DNA of 64,000 nucleotides from Actinomadura rayongensis. Lineage in GTDB: Bacteria > Actinomycetota > Actinomycetes > Streptosporangiales > Streptosporangiaceae. The DNA lies in assembly GCF_009831215.1 (NCBI RefSeq), contig NZ_WUTW01000006.1, forward strand, positions 308,439-372,438. The letters run 5' to 3'. Shown here piece by piece: positions 34,661-42,968 of the stretch. The stretch's first letter is position 1. Each line of letters opens with the position of its first letter. Position numbers and translations under genes: made by a program. The notes below the pieces were generated by a model that saw only the letters and a program-made list of their open reading frames with translations, was not told the origin of the DNA and did no database searches.

Positions 34661-35273
34661 GGAGCGCGTCGACGAGCGCGGTGAGGTCCCCGGCGAAGTG
34701 CTCGTGCCGGCCGTGCGGGTTCCAGGCGTCCCCGAGCGCGTCCAGCGTGGGATGCTCCGACGGGTCCACGTCCCCGGTGACCAGCAGCCGCTTGCCGGTG
34801 TAGGCGGGATGGATCCGCTGCACCAGGTCCCCGAAGCTGAACACCCACGTCACGCGGTGCGCGCGCGCCGCCTCCGGCAGCGTCAGACCGCACGCCGTCC
34901 ACGCCGCGTACAGGTCCTCCATCAGCCACAGCAGCGCGGGCGCGGCGACGTCGCTGCGGCTGAGGACCTCGGTGATCCACGGCCGTCCCGCCAGCTCCCC
35001 GTGCTGCCAGAGCAGCAGCGCCAGGAGGCGGTCGCGGGGCGCCTGCGGCAGCACCGGCCGCGGCAGGCTGCCGAACACCCGGTCCATCAGCAGCGTCAGC
35101 AGCTCGTCCTTGCCGCGCACATGCCGGTAGATGCTCATCGGCGCGCTCCCGACGGCGGTCGCGACGCGCCGCATCGACAGCGCCGTGCTGCCCTCCCGGG
35201 TGACGATGTCCAGCGCGGCGTCGATGATGTCCTCGCGCGTCAGCCGCTGATCGGACAGCCCGTGGTCGCTCAC
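34635..35273 (-). CDS. TetR/AcrR family regulator
   Basis: 212 residues. HTH: RRVATAVGSAPMSIYRHVRGKDEL. The C-terminal domain is of the TetR_C_1-type (PWITEVLSRSDVAAPALLWL, FSFGDLVQRIHPAYTGKRLL). The GTG start is at 35273, without a clear ribosome binding site. It is divergent from the YigZ-like gene, 75 bp apart, and convergent with the DUF3152 gene. Target not evident. Confidence 0.86.
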   Translation of the reverse strand: MSDHGLSDQRLTREDIIDAALDIVTREGSTALSMRRVATAVGSAPMSIYRHVRGKDELLTLLMDRVFGSLPRPVLPQAPRDRLLALLLWQHGELAGRPWITEVLSRSDVAAPALLWLMEDLYAAWTACGLTLPEAARAHRVTWVFSFGDLVQRIHPAYTGKRLLVTGDVDPSEHPTLDALGDAWNPHGRHEHFAGDLTALVDALLSRGTARG

Positions 35274-35348
35274 GCACGCAAGTGTGACACGCCCGGGGAT
35301 CTTGACGGGAACGGGCCGCCGCCGCGCCCGGCTACACTCGCCCCCGTC

Positions 35349-35975
35349 ATGCGCAGGATCCAGCGGCCCGGCTCCCACACCGTGGAGGTGCGGCGGTCCC
35401 GGTTCACCTGCACCCTCGCCCGCGTGGACGACGAGGCCGCCGCCGTCGCGTTCCTCACCGCGCACCGCCGCGCGCACCGCGACGCGACCCACAACTGCAC
35501 CGCCTACGTCGTCGGGGACCGCGGCGAGACCACCCGCAGCAGCGACGACGGCGAACCCGCCGGGACGGCCGGGATCCCGATGCTGGAAGTCCTGCTGCGC
35601 CGCCGCGTCACCGGCACCGCCGCCGTCGTCACCCGCCACTTCGGCGGGGTGAAGCTCGGCGCGGGCGGCCTGGCCCGCGCCTACGCCGGCGTCGTCGCCG
35701 CGACCCTGGACCTGGTCGGCCTCGTGGAGCTGCTGCCGGTCACCGACGTCACCGTCCGCGTCGCGCACACCGACGCCGGACGGTTCCTCGGCGACCTGCA
35801 CGCCCGCGGCCCCGCCCCGCAGACCGTCCGGTACGGCGCCGACGTCGCCGTCACCGTCGGCGTGCCCGCCGCCGACACGGCGGAGTTCGCGGCGTGGGCG
35901 GCGGCGGTCACCGGCGGACGCGCCGCCGTCGAGCACGGCCCGACACGCTACGGCGAGGTCCCCCTCCCACCCTGA
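35349..35975 (+). CDS. YigZ/IMPACT family protein
   Basis: 208 residues. The N-terminal UPF0029 domain carries RSRFTCTLARVDDEAAAVAF, the family signature THNCTAYVVGD, SSDDGEPAGTAGIPMLEVL and VTRHFGGVKLGAGGLARAY. The C-terminal ferredoxin-like domain follows. The family relates to eukaryotic IMPACT; its bacterial role is unknown, perhaps in translation under stress. TACACT (35333-35338) lies ten bases before the ATG and there is no ribosome binding site, so a leaderless or very short leader is likely. Confidence 0.92.
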   Translation: MRRIQRPGSHTVEVRRSRFTCTLARVDDEAAAVAFLTAHRRAHRDATHNCTAYVVGDRGETTRSSDDGEPAGTAGIPMLEVLLRRRVTGTAAVVTRHFGGVKLGAGGLARAYAGVVAATLDLVGLVELLPVTDVTVRVAHTDAGRFLGDLHARGPAPQTVRYGADVAVTVGVPAADTAEFAAWAAAVTGGRAAVEHGPTRYGEVPLPP

Positions 35976-36238
35976 CCGGCCCGCGAGGAGGCTGAGCGCA
36001 GGCCCTCGCGAGGCCCCTTGGGAGGTCATGAGGAAAAGGATGCGATCACCTCGACCGCCGCCGATGAATCCCGCACCCATCCTCCTCGCAGGCCGACCCG
36101 TGCCCCGCCCGCGCTGCGGCCGGCCCAGGCGCGGCACAGGCGCGGCACGGGCGGCGGGCCGGAACGCCCTGGCGGGCACTCGCTCCGGTGCCCGGTCACC
36201 GCTCCGGCTCGACGCCGCGCCGACCGCCCCGCGCCACC

Positions 36239-37228
36239 TCACAGGTCCGGCGCGGCAGCGTGACCAGCGGGGGCGACGGGGGTGGCCGGTGCGGTCGGGC
36301 CGGGGACGGTGGCGGGGGTGCGGCGGGTGGCGCGGAGGCGGCGGAGCATCCGCGCGTCGCCGAACCCGACGGCGCGGGCGGCGGCGTCGGCGGTGGCGCC
36401 TTGGGCGATGAGCGCCTCGGCGTGCTCGACGCGCAGCTCCTGCTGGTACCGCAGCGGTGTGCGGCCGGTCGCGGCGGTGAACCGGCGCGTCAGGGTCCGT
36501 TCGCTCACGCCCGCCGCGGCGGCGACCGCAGCGAGCGGCAGCGCGTCCCGGTAGCGGGCGTCGATGAGGTCCTGCGCGCGGTGCACGGCGTCGCTGAGGT
36601 GCGCCCGGTACCGCAGCATCACCCCGTCCTGCGGCTGGTCCCCGTTGCGCCGCGCGTACACGACCATCGCGCGGGCGGCGCGCGCGGCGGCGCCGGGCCC
36701 GTGCCGGACGGCGAGCAGGTGCAGCGCCAGGTCGATGCCGCTGGCGATGCCCGCCGACGTCACCACCCGCCCGTCGGTCACGAACAGCACGTCGGGGACG
36801 ACGCGCGCGGCGGGGTGGAGGCGGGCCAGGTCGGCGTGCAGGGCGTGGTGGGTGGTGCAGCGCCGCCCGTCCAGCAGCCCGGCGCGGCCGAGCGCGAACG
36901 CGCCCGCGCACACGCTCGCGACCGTCCCGCCCGCCGCGTGGTGGGCGCGCAGCCGCGCCGCCGTGCCCGCCCCGATCCGCCCCGGGTCGGGGTCGGGGGC
37001 GCGGCGCCGCCACCCGGGGACGACGACGAGGTCGGCGGGGGACAGGTCCGGCCACGCGGTGCCGGCGCGGACGGTGAGGCCCTGCGCGGTCGGGACGTCC
37101 TCCTGCTCGGCGACGTACTCCGTCCGGTAGGGCAGGCCGAGGTCGGCGGCGGTGGAGAACACCTGCGCGGGCCCCGCCAGATCCAGCAGGTGCACGCCGG
37201 GGACGAGCACGAACAGCACACGCGTCAC
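36239..37228 (-). CDS. GlxA-family AraC-type regulator with DJ-1/PfpI-like domain
   Basis: 329 residues. Residues 1-185 form a class I glutamine amidotransferase-like (DJ-1/PfpI) domain: FVLVPGVHLLDLAGPAQVFS and VASVCAGAFALGRAGLLDGR with the nucleophile-elbow Cys. Residues 215-315 form an AraC HTH: PLAAVAAAAGVSERTLTRRF and RVEHAEALIAQGATADAAAR. Proteins of this type usually sense a small amide or amine. It follows the cysteine hydrolase gene by seven bases in the same direction, so the two form an operon. Confidence 0.9.
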   Translation of the reverse strand: MTRVLFVLVPGVHLLDLAGPAQVFSTAADLGLPYRTEYVAEQEDVPTAQGLTVRAGTAWPDLSPADLVVVPGWRRRAPDPDPGRIGAGTAARLRAHHAAGGTVASVCAGAFALGRAGLLDGRRCTTHHALHADLARLHPAARVVPDVLFVTDGRVVTSAGIASGIDLALHLLAVRHGPGAAARAARAMVVYARRNGDQPQDGVMLRYRAHLSDAVHRAQDLIDARYRDALPLAAVAAAAGVSERTLTRRFTAATGRTPLRYQQELRVEHAEALIAQGATADAAARAVGFGDARMLRRLRATRRTPATVPGPTAPATPVAPAGHAAAPDL

Positions 37229-37235
37229 GATCCGG

Positions 37236-37844
37236 TCAGTCTACGCCCGCCGCCGCGACGTGGTCGTCCAGGGACGCGATCCGCGCGAACCTCCCCGCCA
37301 GCGCGTACTCGGTGCGCTCGGTGACGGCGTCGGCGGGCAGGGTGCGGGGGTCGGCGAGCAGCGCCGCCACGTCCAGCCCGGCGCGGACGGCGGGCGGCGC
37401 GTCGCGGTGCGCGATCGGGAACGTCGCGGTCGCGTCCGTCACGAACACCACCCCGTAGCCGAGGTCCGCGCCGATCCGCGCCGTGGTCTCGCAGCACTGC
37501 TCGGTCTGGATCCCGCACACCACCAGCTCCCCGACGCCGTGCCGGGTGAGGACCCGCTGCAGCTCGGTGGTGGTGAACGCGTTCCGGGACGTCTTGGTCA
37601 GCACCGGCTCCCCGGCGGCCGCCTCCAGACCGTCCATCAGCCGCACGTGCCCGCTCACCGGGTCGAACGGCGTCCCCGACCCCGGCTCGCTGTGCAGCAC
37701 CCACACCACCAGGTCCCCTGCGGCGCGCGCCGCGTCCACCAGCCGGACGGTGCGCGCGGCGATGTCGGGACGGTTCACCGCCTCCCACAGCGGACGGCGG
37801 CGGAAGGACTCCTGGACGTCGATCACGATCAGCGCTCGGTTCAT
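37236..37844 (-). CDS. Isochorismatase-like cysteine hydrolase
   Basis: 202 residues. The catalytic triad positions are Asp in ALIVIDVQESF, Lys in VLTKTSRNAF and Cys in VCGIQTEQCCETTARIG. The NAF after the Lys is usual for the nicotinamidase/ureidoacrylate group. The substrate is likely a small amide. The following GlxA-type regulator gene is co-transcribed and may respond to the substrate or product. ATG start with a weak purine-rich signal upstream. Confidence 0.88.
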   Translation of the reverse strand: MNRALIVIDVQESFRRRPLWEAVNRPDIAARTVRLVDAARAAGDLVVWVLHSEPGSGTPFDPVSGHVRLMDGLEAAAGEPVLTKTSRNAFTTTELQRVLTRHGVGELVVCGIQTEQCCETTARIGADLGYGVVFVTDATATFPIAHRDAPPAVRAGLDVAALLADPRTLPADAVTERTEYALAGRFARIASLDDHVAAAGVD

Positions 37845-38010
37845 GCCCCGATCCTGGCGTCCCGCGCGCCGCCGCGCCCAGCCACGATCACGCCCCGCAC
37901 CGGAACGATCCGGTCACCCACCCGCCCCGACCGACCGGACCAGGCCGGGCGGAGGCGGACGGGCAGGGGCGCCGACCGCAGCGGGCGGGGGCGGCGCGGT
38001 GTTTGGCCGG

Positions 38011-39177
38011 TCAGCCGACTGCGGTGCGGCCTTTCCACATGCCGCCGCGCCCGGCGTAGTGGCGGCGCGCCGAGTCCACCGTCATCGCCGCGTACAGGGC
38101 GGCGACGAGGGGGAGCGCGACGGCCCGGGCCGGCGACAGTCCGTAGAACCGCAGCACCGGGACCTGTGTCGCCGCCATCACCGCCCACCCCGCCGCGCCC
38201 GCGACGGTGGCGGTCCCGTTTCCGGTGGCGGCTCCGGCGATCGCCGCGACCGGCGGGACCCCGTACAGCACCGCCAGGCCCGCGACCGTCGCGGCCAGCA
38301 GGGCGGGGGAGTAGCGGAGCTGGTGGTAGGCGCTGCGCACCACCATCGCCCACAGGTCCGCCAGCCGCGGGTAGGGGCGGCGGCTCTCCACGTCCCGCGC
38401 GAGGCGCAGCTCGCACCGCGCCCCCGACCGCTTCAGCAGCCGCCCGAGCGCGACGTCGTCGATGAGCGCGCCGCCGATCGCGGCGAGCCCGCCCGCCCGG
38501 TCCAGCGCCGTCCGCCGCACGAGCATGCATCCGCCCGCCGCCGCGGCCGTCCGCGACCCGTCCCGCCCCACCCGCCGGAACGGGTACAGCTGCGCGAAGA
38601 AGTACACGAACGCCGGCACCACCAGCCGCTCCCACCCGGTCGCGACGCTCAGCAGCGCCATCCGCGACACCAGGTCCCGGTCCCGTCCCAACGCGGCCCG
38701 CACCAGGCCCGCCACCGCGCCCGGACGGTAGGCGATGTCGGCGTCGGTGAACAGCACGAACTCCGGCCGGTCCCGGGCGGCGGCGCGGACGCCCTCGCTC
38801 ATCGCCCACACCTTCCCCGCCCACCCGGCGGGCCGCTCCCGCGCCGCCACCACCTCCAGGTCCGCCGCCGCCCCCGCGGCCAGGCGCTTTGCGAGCGCGG
38901 CGGTCCCGTCGGAGCTGCCGTCGTCGACCAGCACCACCCGGAACGGCCCCGGGTACTCCTGCGCCAGCAGCGTCGGGAGCGTGTCCGGCAGCACCGCCGC
39001 CTCGTCGCGCGCCGGGACGACCGCGACCACGCCCGGCCACCCGCCCGCCGGAACCCCGCCGCCCTCCCCACTACCGCCGTCGCCGGTGGGGGAGGTGCGC
39101 CAGAAACCCCCGTGCCCCGCCGCGAGGTACACCCATCCCGCGACCGCCGCCACCGCCGCCGCACCCAGAACCGTCAC
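38011..39177 (-). CDS. GT2 glycosyltransferase, HpnB-like
   Basis: 388 residues. TM helix at 4-20, then a GT2 catalytic domain: VVAVVPARDEAAVLPDTLPT, LVDDGSSDGTAALA, WAGKVWAMSEG, the DxD in LFTDADIAYRPGAV, and acceptor region GALIDDVALGRLLKRSG. Three C-terminal helices follow. The order and C-terminal part resemble HpnB, a glycosyltransferase found near hopanoid genes. No squalene-hopene gene is in the window, so a hopanoid link is only suggestive. Confidence 0.85.
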   Translation of the reverse strand: MTVLGAAAVAAVAGWVYLAAGHGGFWRTSPTGDGGSGEGGGVPAGGWPGVVAVVPARDEAAVLPDTLPTLLAQEYPGPFRVVLVDDGSSDGTAALAKRLAAGAAADLEVVAARERPAGWAGKVWAMSEGVRAAARDRPEFVLFTDADIAYRPGAVAGLVRAALGRDRDLVSRMALLSVATGWERLVVPAFVYFFAQLYPFRRVGRDGSRTAAAAGGCMLVRRTALDRAGGLAAIGGALIDDVALGRLLKRSGARCELRLARDVESRRPYPRLADLWAMVVRSAYHQLRYSPALLAATVAGLAVLYGVPPVAAIAGAATGNGTATVAGAAGWAVMAATQVPVLRFYGLSPARAVALPLVAALYAAMTVDSARRHYAGRGGMWKGRTAVG

Positions 39178-39482
39178 GCTCCGCAGCCTCGCACCCGCAC
39201 GCCGTGATCGTCACGGCGCCACGCGCCGCACCCGCCCGACCGGCCGCGCCGTCCCCGCCCACCCCGACCTCTCCACGCACCGCGCCGGTCCGCGAAAGGT
39301 CGGGGTGGGTCGGACCGGGGCGCCGCACCCGCTCGCTACCCGCTCGATCCGCCCCGCCACGTCCCGCGGCGCATCCCGCGCCCGACCGATCCATCCGCCG
39401 CGTCCCGACGCGCACCCCGCGCCCGGCCCTTGTGTCCGGAGCGTCCTGCGTCAGGGCGTCCTGGGGCCGGACGCGGGGCGGG
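39178..39482. other. Intergenic stretch, no gene seen
   Basis: About 300 bp between a gene start and a recombinase gene end. GGGGCGCCGCACCCGC-type sequence only; no tRNA or attachment-type repeat was recognised although a recombinase gene ends here. Confidence 0.5.
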
Positions 39483-40544
39483 TCAGGGGGTGTCGTCCGG
39501 GCGGGTGCGGCGCGGCGCGGGCAGGAGGGGGTGGACGCGCATCGCGGCTTCGAGTTCGCCGGGCAGCTCGTCCCGGTAGCGGCCGAGGGTGGACAGGTCG
39601 GCGTGGCCGAGGATCCGGCGGACCGCGTCCATGTCCGTCGCGACCGCCAGCAGGTGCGTCGCGGTGGTGTGCCGCAGGCCGTGCGGCGTCACGCTCCGCC
39701 GCCGTCCCGGCTCCACCCGCGCCAGGACCCGGTCGATGACGCCCTGCACGTCGCCGCGCGCCAGCCGACGGCCCCGCCACGACAGCAGCAGCGCCTTGTC
39801 CTCCACCCCCCGGTCCAGTTCCCGCCGCCCCGACGCCAGGTACGCGTCGAGCACGTCGGCGACCGCGCCGGGCAGCGGGACGTCCCGCGTCCGCCCGCCC
39901 TTGCCGAAGATCCGCCAGTACCGCACCCCGGCGTTCACGAAGAAGTCCTCCACGTTCGCGCGCGTCAGCTCCGACACCCGCGGCCCCACCGACGCCAGCA
40001 GCAGTACGATCAGCCCGTCGCGCAGCTCGGTCCGCTGGTCCGCGCGCCGCCCCGCCGCGGGCCGCGCCGCCACCAGGTTCTGCGCCGCGTCCAGCAGCCC
40101 CGCCGCCTGCTCCGCCGTCAAAGCCCGCCGCTCCGCGCGCAGCCCGCCGCGCTCGCGCGCCTCCAGCGTCACCGACCCCATCGGGTTGAGCTGCACCCAC
40201 CCCGCCACCGTCGCGTACCGGAAGAACGCCGACACCGACCGCCGGAACCGCGCCTGCGACGCCGCGCTCTGCGTCGCCCGCCCCACCGGCCCCGGACCCG
40301 CCGCCGCGCGCCGCCCGTCCGGTTTGCGCGCGAACCGCACCAGCACCGCGTCGACCGCCGCGCCGTCCAGGTCGTCCAGCACCGCCTCCGGGTCGGCGAG
40401 CTCGGCGAACGTCCCCACGTCGCGGACGTACACCTCCGCCGTCCCGGGCGCGAGCGCACCCGTCGCGGCCTTGGCGCGGACCATCTCGGCATAGCGGTCG
40501 GCGGCCTCGGCCACCGTCAGGCGCAGGACATCGGCTGGACGCAC
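39483..40544 (-). CDS. Tyrosine recombinase (XerD-like)
   Basis: 353 residues. The core-binding domain spans about 8-120 (AEAADRYAEMVRAKAATGAL). The catalytic domain includes Arg in ASVGPRVSELTRANVEDF, Lys in FGKGGRTRDVPL, TPHGLRHTTATHLL, LGHADLSTLGRY and Tyr in that motif. Start GTG at 40544; TAGGTT (40552-40557) lies seven bases upstream with no ribosome binding site, so leaderless. A phage-type HTH protein gene lies upstream. It is different from the other recombinase at 4.4-5.5 kb. Confidence 0.87.
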   Translation of the reverse strand: MRPADVLRLTVAEAADRYAEMVRAKAATGALAPGTAEVYVRDVGTFAELADPEAVLDDLDGAAVDAVLVRFARKPDGRRAAAGPGPVGRATQSAASQARFRRSVSAFFRYATVAGWVQLNPMGSVTLEARERGGLRAERRALTAEQAAGLLDAAQNLVAARPAAGRRADQRTELRDGLIVLLLASVGPRVSELTRANVEDFFVNAGVRYWRIFGKGGRTRDVPLPGAVADVLDAYLASGRRELDRGVEDKALLLSWRGRRLARGDVQGVIDRVLARVEPGRRRSVTPHGLRHTTATHLLAVATDMDAVRRILGHADLSTLGRYRDELPGELEAAMRVHPLLPAPRRTRPDDTP

Positions 40545-40589
40545 GCCGCCGAACCTACCGGCCCCCTCCGACAAAACCCCGGGGAACGC

Positions 40590-40624
40590 GCGAGGGCGGC
40601 CCCGGGGCACGGGACCGCCCTCGC
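40590..40624 (-). terminator. Hairpin between the HTH gene and the recombinase
   Basis: GCGAGGGCGG (40590-40599) pairs with CCGCCCTCGC (40615-40624), a perfect 10-bp stem, with further pairing in the loop. It lies 13 bp after the small HTH gene stop and before the recombinase promoter. It has no U tract on the minus strand, as is usual in this group. Confidence 0.7.
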
Positions 40625-40636
40625 ATGCGCCGCCCG

Positions 40637-40855
40637 CTAGGGGAACACGACCTCCCGGGCCGTGCTCTCGGGCGCGTGACCCTGCGCCTCGCGCAGCGCC
40701 CGCGCGAACAGCGGGTCGCGGCGCCCCCGCCGCGCTACGACCGTGCAGCTCACCCCGGCGGTCCTGGCGGCGCGGGCCACGTACCCGTGCTCGGCGAGAT
40801 CTTCCAGGAAGACGTCCACCCACCCCGGGGCGGACCGCTCGGTCGTCACAGCCAT
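40637..40855 (-). CDS. Small phage-type helix-turn-helix protein
   Basis: 72 residues (75 if the GTG three codons earlier is used). VFLEDLAEHGYVARAARTAG and VSCTVVARRGRRDPLFARAL match the pattern of the HTH at the start of phage terminase small subunits and related phage proteins (FLExLAxTGNVxxAARxAGVS). The protein ends after GHAPESTAREVVFP, with no terminase partner. Possibly a remnant of an integrated phage, or a small DNA-binding partner of the neighbouring recombinase. AT-richer promoter-like sequence lies upstream around 40905-40930. Confidence 0.6.
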   Translation of the reverse strand: MAVTTERSAPGWVDVFLEDLAEHGYVARAARTAGVSCTVVARRGRRDPLFARALREAQGHAPESTAREVVFP

Positions 40856-40964
40856 TGGGATCACTCACTACGCGTTTCCAGGGCGCCGCCGGTGCGGCGG
40901 CGCGTTCGATAACGGCACAAGATACTCCTGCCCGCCCCGCCTCGCACCCGGAAACCAGGACGGC

Positions 40965-42077
40965 TCACGACGGCTGCACTTCGTCGAACAACGCCACCGC
41001 CCGCGCCGGGTCCGCGCCCACCAGCCGCTCCAGCCCCGCCGCCGTCCGCGCCGCCCACCGGCCCGCCCGCGCCCCCATCCGCTCCTCGAACGCCCGCACC
41101 GCCCCGTCCAGGTCCCCGGCGCCGACGATCGCCTCGGCGAGTTCGGCGCCGTCCAGCAGCGCCAGGTTCGCGCCCGCCCCGAGCGGCGGCATCAGGTGCG
41201 CGGCGTCGCCCACCAGCGTCACCCCGGGCACGTGCGCCCACGCGTGCCCCACCGGCAGGACGTGCAGCTCCCGCCGCACGAACGCCGTCCCGTGCCGGAC
41301 GAGGTCCAGCAGGGGAGGAGCCCACCCGTCCAGCAGGTCCAGCACCGCCGCCCGCAGCGCGTCCGCGTCGCCCGGATCCACGTCCGCCGGCCACCCCTGC
41401 GGCGTCCGGTACTGCGCGTACACCTTCACGTGCCCGCCGCCGCCCCGCTGCGCCACCAGCCCCCGGTTCACCCCGTACACCGCCACCGCACCGTCCCCGA
41501 CCAGCCGCGCCAGACCCGGGTGGCGGGCGTCGACGTCGTCCAGCGACGTCTCCACGTACGTCACCCCCGCGTACTCCGGCACCGCCCCCGACACCGCAGC
41601 CCGCACCCGCGACCACGCGCCGTCCGCGCCCACCACCAGATCGAACGCCTCCTCCCGCCCGTCCGCGCACCGCACCACCGCGCCGCCCCCGCCCGGCACC
41701 ACCTCCGCGACCTCCCACCCCCACCGCACGTCCTCCAGCCCGCCCAGCAGCAGATCGCGCAGCCGACCCCGGTCGATCTCCGGATTGGCCCGCTCGTCCG
41801 GCCCCGGACGCCAGTCGCGCAGCACCGCCCCGCCCGGATCAAGGATCCGCATCGCCTGCCCCTCCGGCCGCGCCGCCGCCCGGAACTCCGCCAGCAGCCC
41901 CGCCTTCTCCAGCGCCCGCTGCCCGAGGCCCGCGTGCAGGTCCAGCGAACCGCCCGGCGGACGCGCCGCGGGGGAGCGGTCGCGCTCCAGGACCGTCACC
42001 GGACGCCCATGACGCGCCAGGACGCGCGCGAACGCCAGCCCGGCCGGGCCGCCCCCTACCACCGCGATACGACTCAT
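40965..42077 (-). CDS. FAD-dependent monooxygenase (TetX/PHBH fold)
   Basis: 370 residues. The N-terminal FAD motif is VVGGGPAGLAFARVLARHG. It has RGRLRDLLLGGLED, DLVVGADGAWSRVR (the DG motif), and VTLVGDAAHLMPPLGAGANL (the GD motif). These are hallmarks of class A flavoprotein hydroxylases, with closest feel to TetX-type enzymes. Such enzymes hydroxylate aromatic compounds, including tetracyclines; the substrate is not determined. It is divergent from a TetR gene across a 33-bp dyad. The TACGGT at 42086-42091 (minus strand) eight bases before the ATG suggests a leaderless message. Confidence 0.88.
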   Translation of the reverse strand: MSRIAVVGGGPAGLAFARVLARHGRPVTVLERDRSPAARPPGGSLDLHAGLGQRALEKAGLLAEFRAAARPEGQAMRILDPGGAVLRDWRPGPDERANPEIDRGRLRDLLLGGLEDVRWGWEVAEVVPGGGGAVVRCADGREEAFDLVVGADGAWSRVRAAVSGAVPEYAGVTYVETSLDDVDARHPGLARLVGDGAVAVYGVNRGLVAQRGGGGHVKVYAQYRTPQGWPADVDPGDADALRAAVLDLLDGWAPPLLDLVRHGTAFVRRELHVLPVGHAWAHVPGVTLVGDAAHLMPPLGAGANLALLDGAELAEAIVGAGDLDGAVRAFEERMGARAGRWAARTAAGLERLVGADPARAVALFDEVQPS

Positions 42078-42079
42078 GG

Positions 42080-42112
42080 CGATACACCGTATTGACCCGA
42101 TATGGTGTATCG
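42080..42112. promoter_or_regulatory. 33-bp dyad operator between monooxygenase and TetR genes
   Basis: CGATACACCGTAT (42080-42092) and ATATGGTGTATCG (42100-42112) are inverted repeats with a single mismatch over 13 bp and a 7-bp spacer. The left arm contains the -10 of the monooxygenase gene and lies three bases from its start codon; the right arm ends seven bases before the TetR -10. Binding should shut off both genes, released by the TetR ligand. Confidence 0.8.
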
Positions 42113-42130
42113 CAACAGTACGGTGAAACC

Positions 42131-42823
42131 ATGACCGTGTGGGACCGCCCCGAACCACCGCCGCCGCCCGCGCCGCTCGACCGCCCGCGCATCGTCGCCG
42201 CCGCCGTCGCGCTCGCCGACGCCGGGGGACTGGACGCGGTGTCCCTGCGCAAGGTCGCCGCCCGCCTCGACGCCGGCCCCATGCGCCTCTACGGCCACAT
42301 CGCCACCAAGGACGAACTCCTCGACCTCATGGTCGACCACGTCCACGCCGAGATCCTGCCCACCGAACCGCCCGCCGGCTGGCGGGACGCGCTGCGCGGA
42401 CGCGCCCACCGCACCCGCCGCGCCGTCCTGCGCCACGAATGGCTCGCCGACCTGCTCGGCGGCCGGCCGTCCCTCGGCCCCAACGCCCTCGCCGTCACCG
42501 AGTCCGCCCTCGCCGCCCTCGACGGCCGCGCGCCGCTCGACACCGCCCTGCGCGCCGTGGCGACCGTCAGCGCCTACGTCACCGGGGCGCTGCGGCACGA
42601 GGTCGCCGACCTGCGCGCCGAACGCGCCACGGGGCTGTCCGAACGCGACTGGCAGCGCGCGTCCGGCCCCCACGTCCGCCGGATGCTGGCCACGGGCCGG
42701 TTCCCGGCGCTGGCCAAGGCCGTGCACGACGGCGCGGACGTCGACGCCGCGACGTCCTTCGCGACCGGCCTGGAATGGGTCCTGGACGCCGTCGCCGCCA
42801 AGCTCGACGACCCGTCCACCTGA
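42131..42823 (+). CDS. TetR family repressor of the divergent monooxygenase
   Basis: 230 residues. HTH: LRKVAARLDAGPMRLYGHIATKDEL. The C-terminal domain (LLDLMVDHVHAEILPTEPPAGW) is of the TetR_C_1 type, as in TetR-like regulators of FAD monooxygenases and exporters. The ATG lies six bases after TACGGT (42119-42124), so leaderless. It probably binds the dyad at 42080-42112 and responds to the monooxygenase substrate. Confidence 0.88.
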   Translation: MTVWDRPEPPPPPAPLDRPRIVAAAVALADAGGLDAVSLRKVAARLDAGPMRLYGHIATKDELLDLMVDHVHAEILPTEPPAGWRDALRGRAHRTRRAVLRHEWLADLLGGRPSLGPNALAVTESALAALDGRAPLDTALRAVATVSAYVTGALRHEVADLRAERATGLSERDWQRASGPHVRRMLATGRFPALAKAVHDGADVDAATSFATGLEWVLDAVAAKLDDPST

Positions 42824-42935
42824 CAAACACCGCCCAGACCTGCACAAGTGGGTACAAACCATCCAATACCCAACAGAAGCCCTTTTCTGTCGTGTTTAGG
42901 GCCAGTGGGGATCTGCGGGGTCGGGGAGAGGTCGC

Positions 42936-42962
42936 CGGCGGCCCCGGGACGCGGGGCCGCCG
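42936..42962. terminator. Bidirectional terminator hairpin
   Basis: CGGCGGCCCC (42936-42945) and GGGGCCGCCG (42953-42962) form a perfect 10-bp stem around a 7-base loop. It lies between the convergent TetR and amidase genes, just 6 bp beyond the amidase stop on the minus strand. Confidence 0.75.
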
Positions 42963-42968
42963 ACAGGG

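Noticed and set aside
34635..37055. Single very long minus-strand frame over TetR, YigZ and GlxA regions
   Set aside because: Only its last 212 residues make sense (TetR). The upstream part is antisense to or overlaps well-supported genes.
39178..40636. Attachment sites for the recombinase at 39.5 kb
   Set aside because: No tRNA and no direct repeats flanking the gene were found, so an integrated element cannot be delimited.
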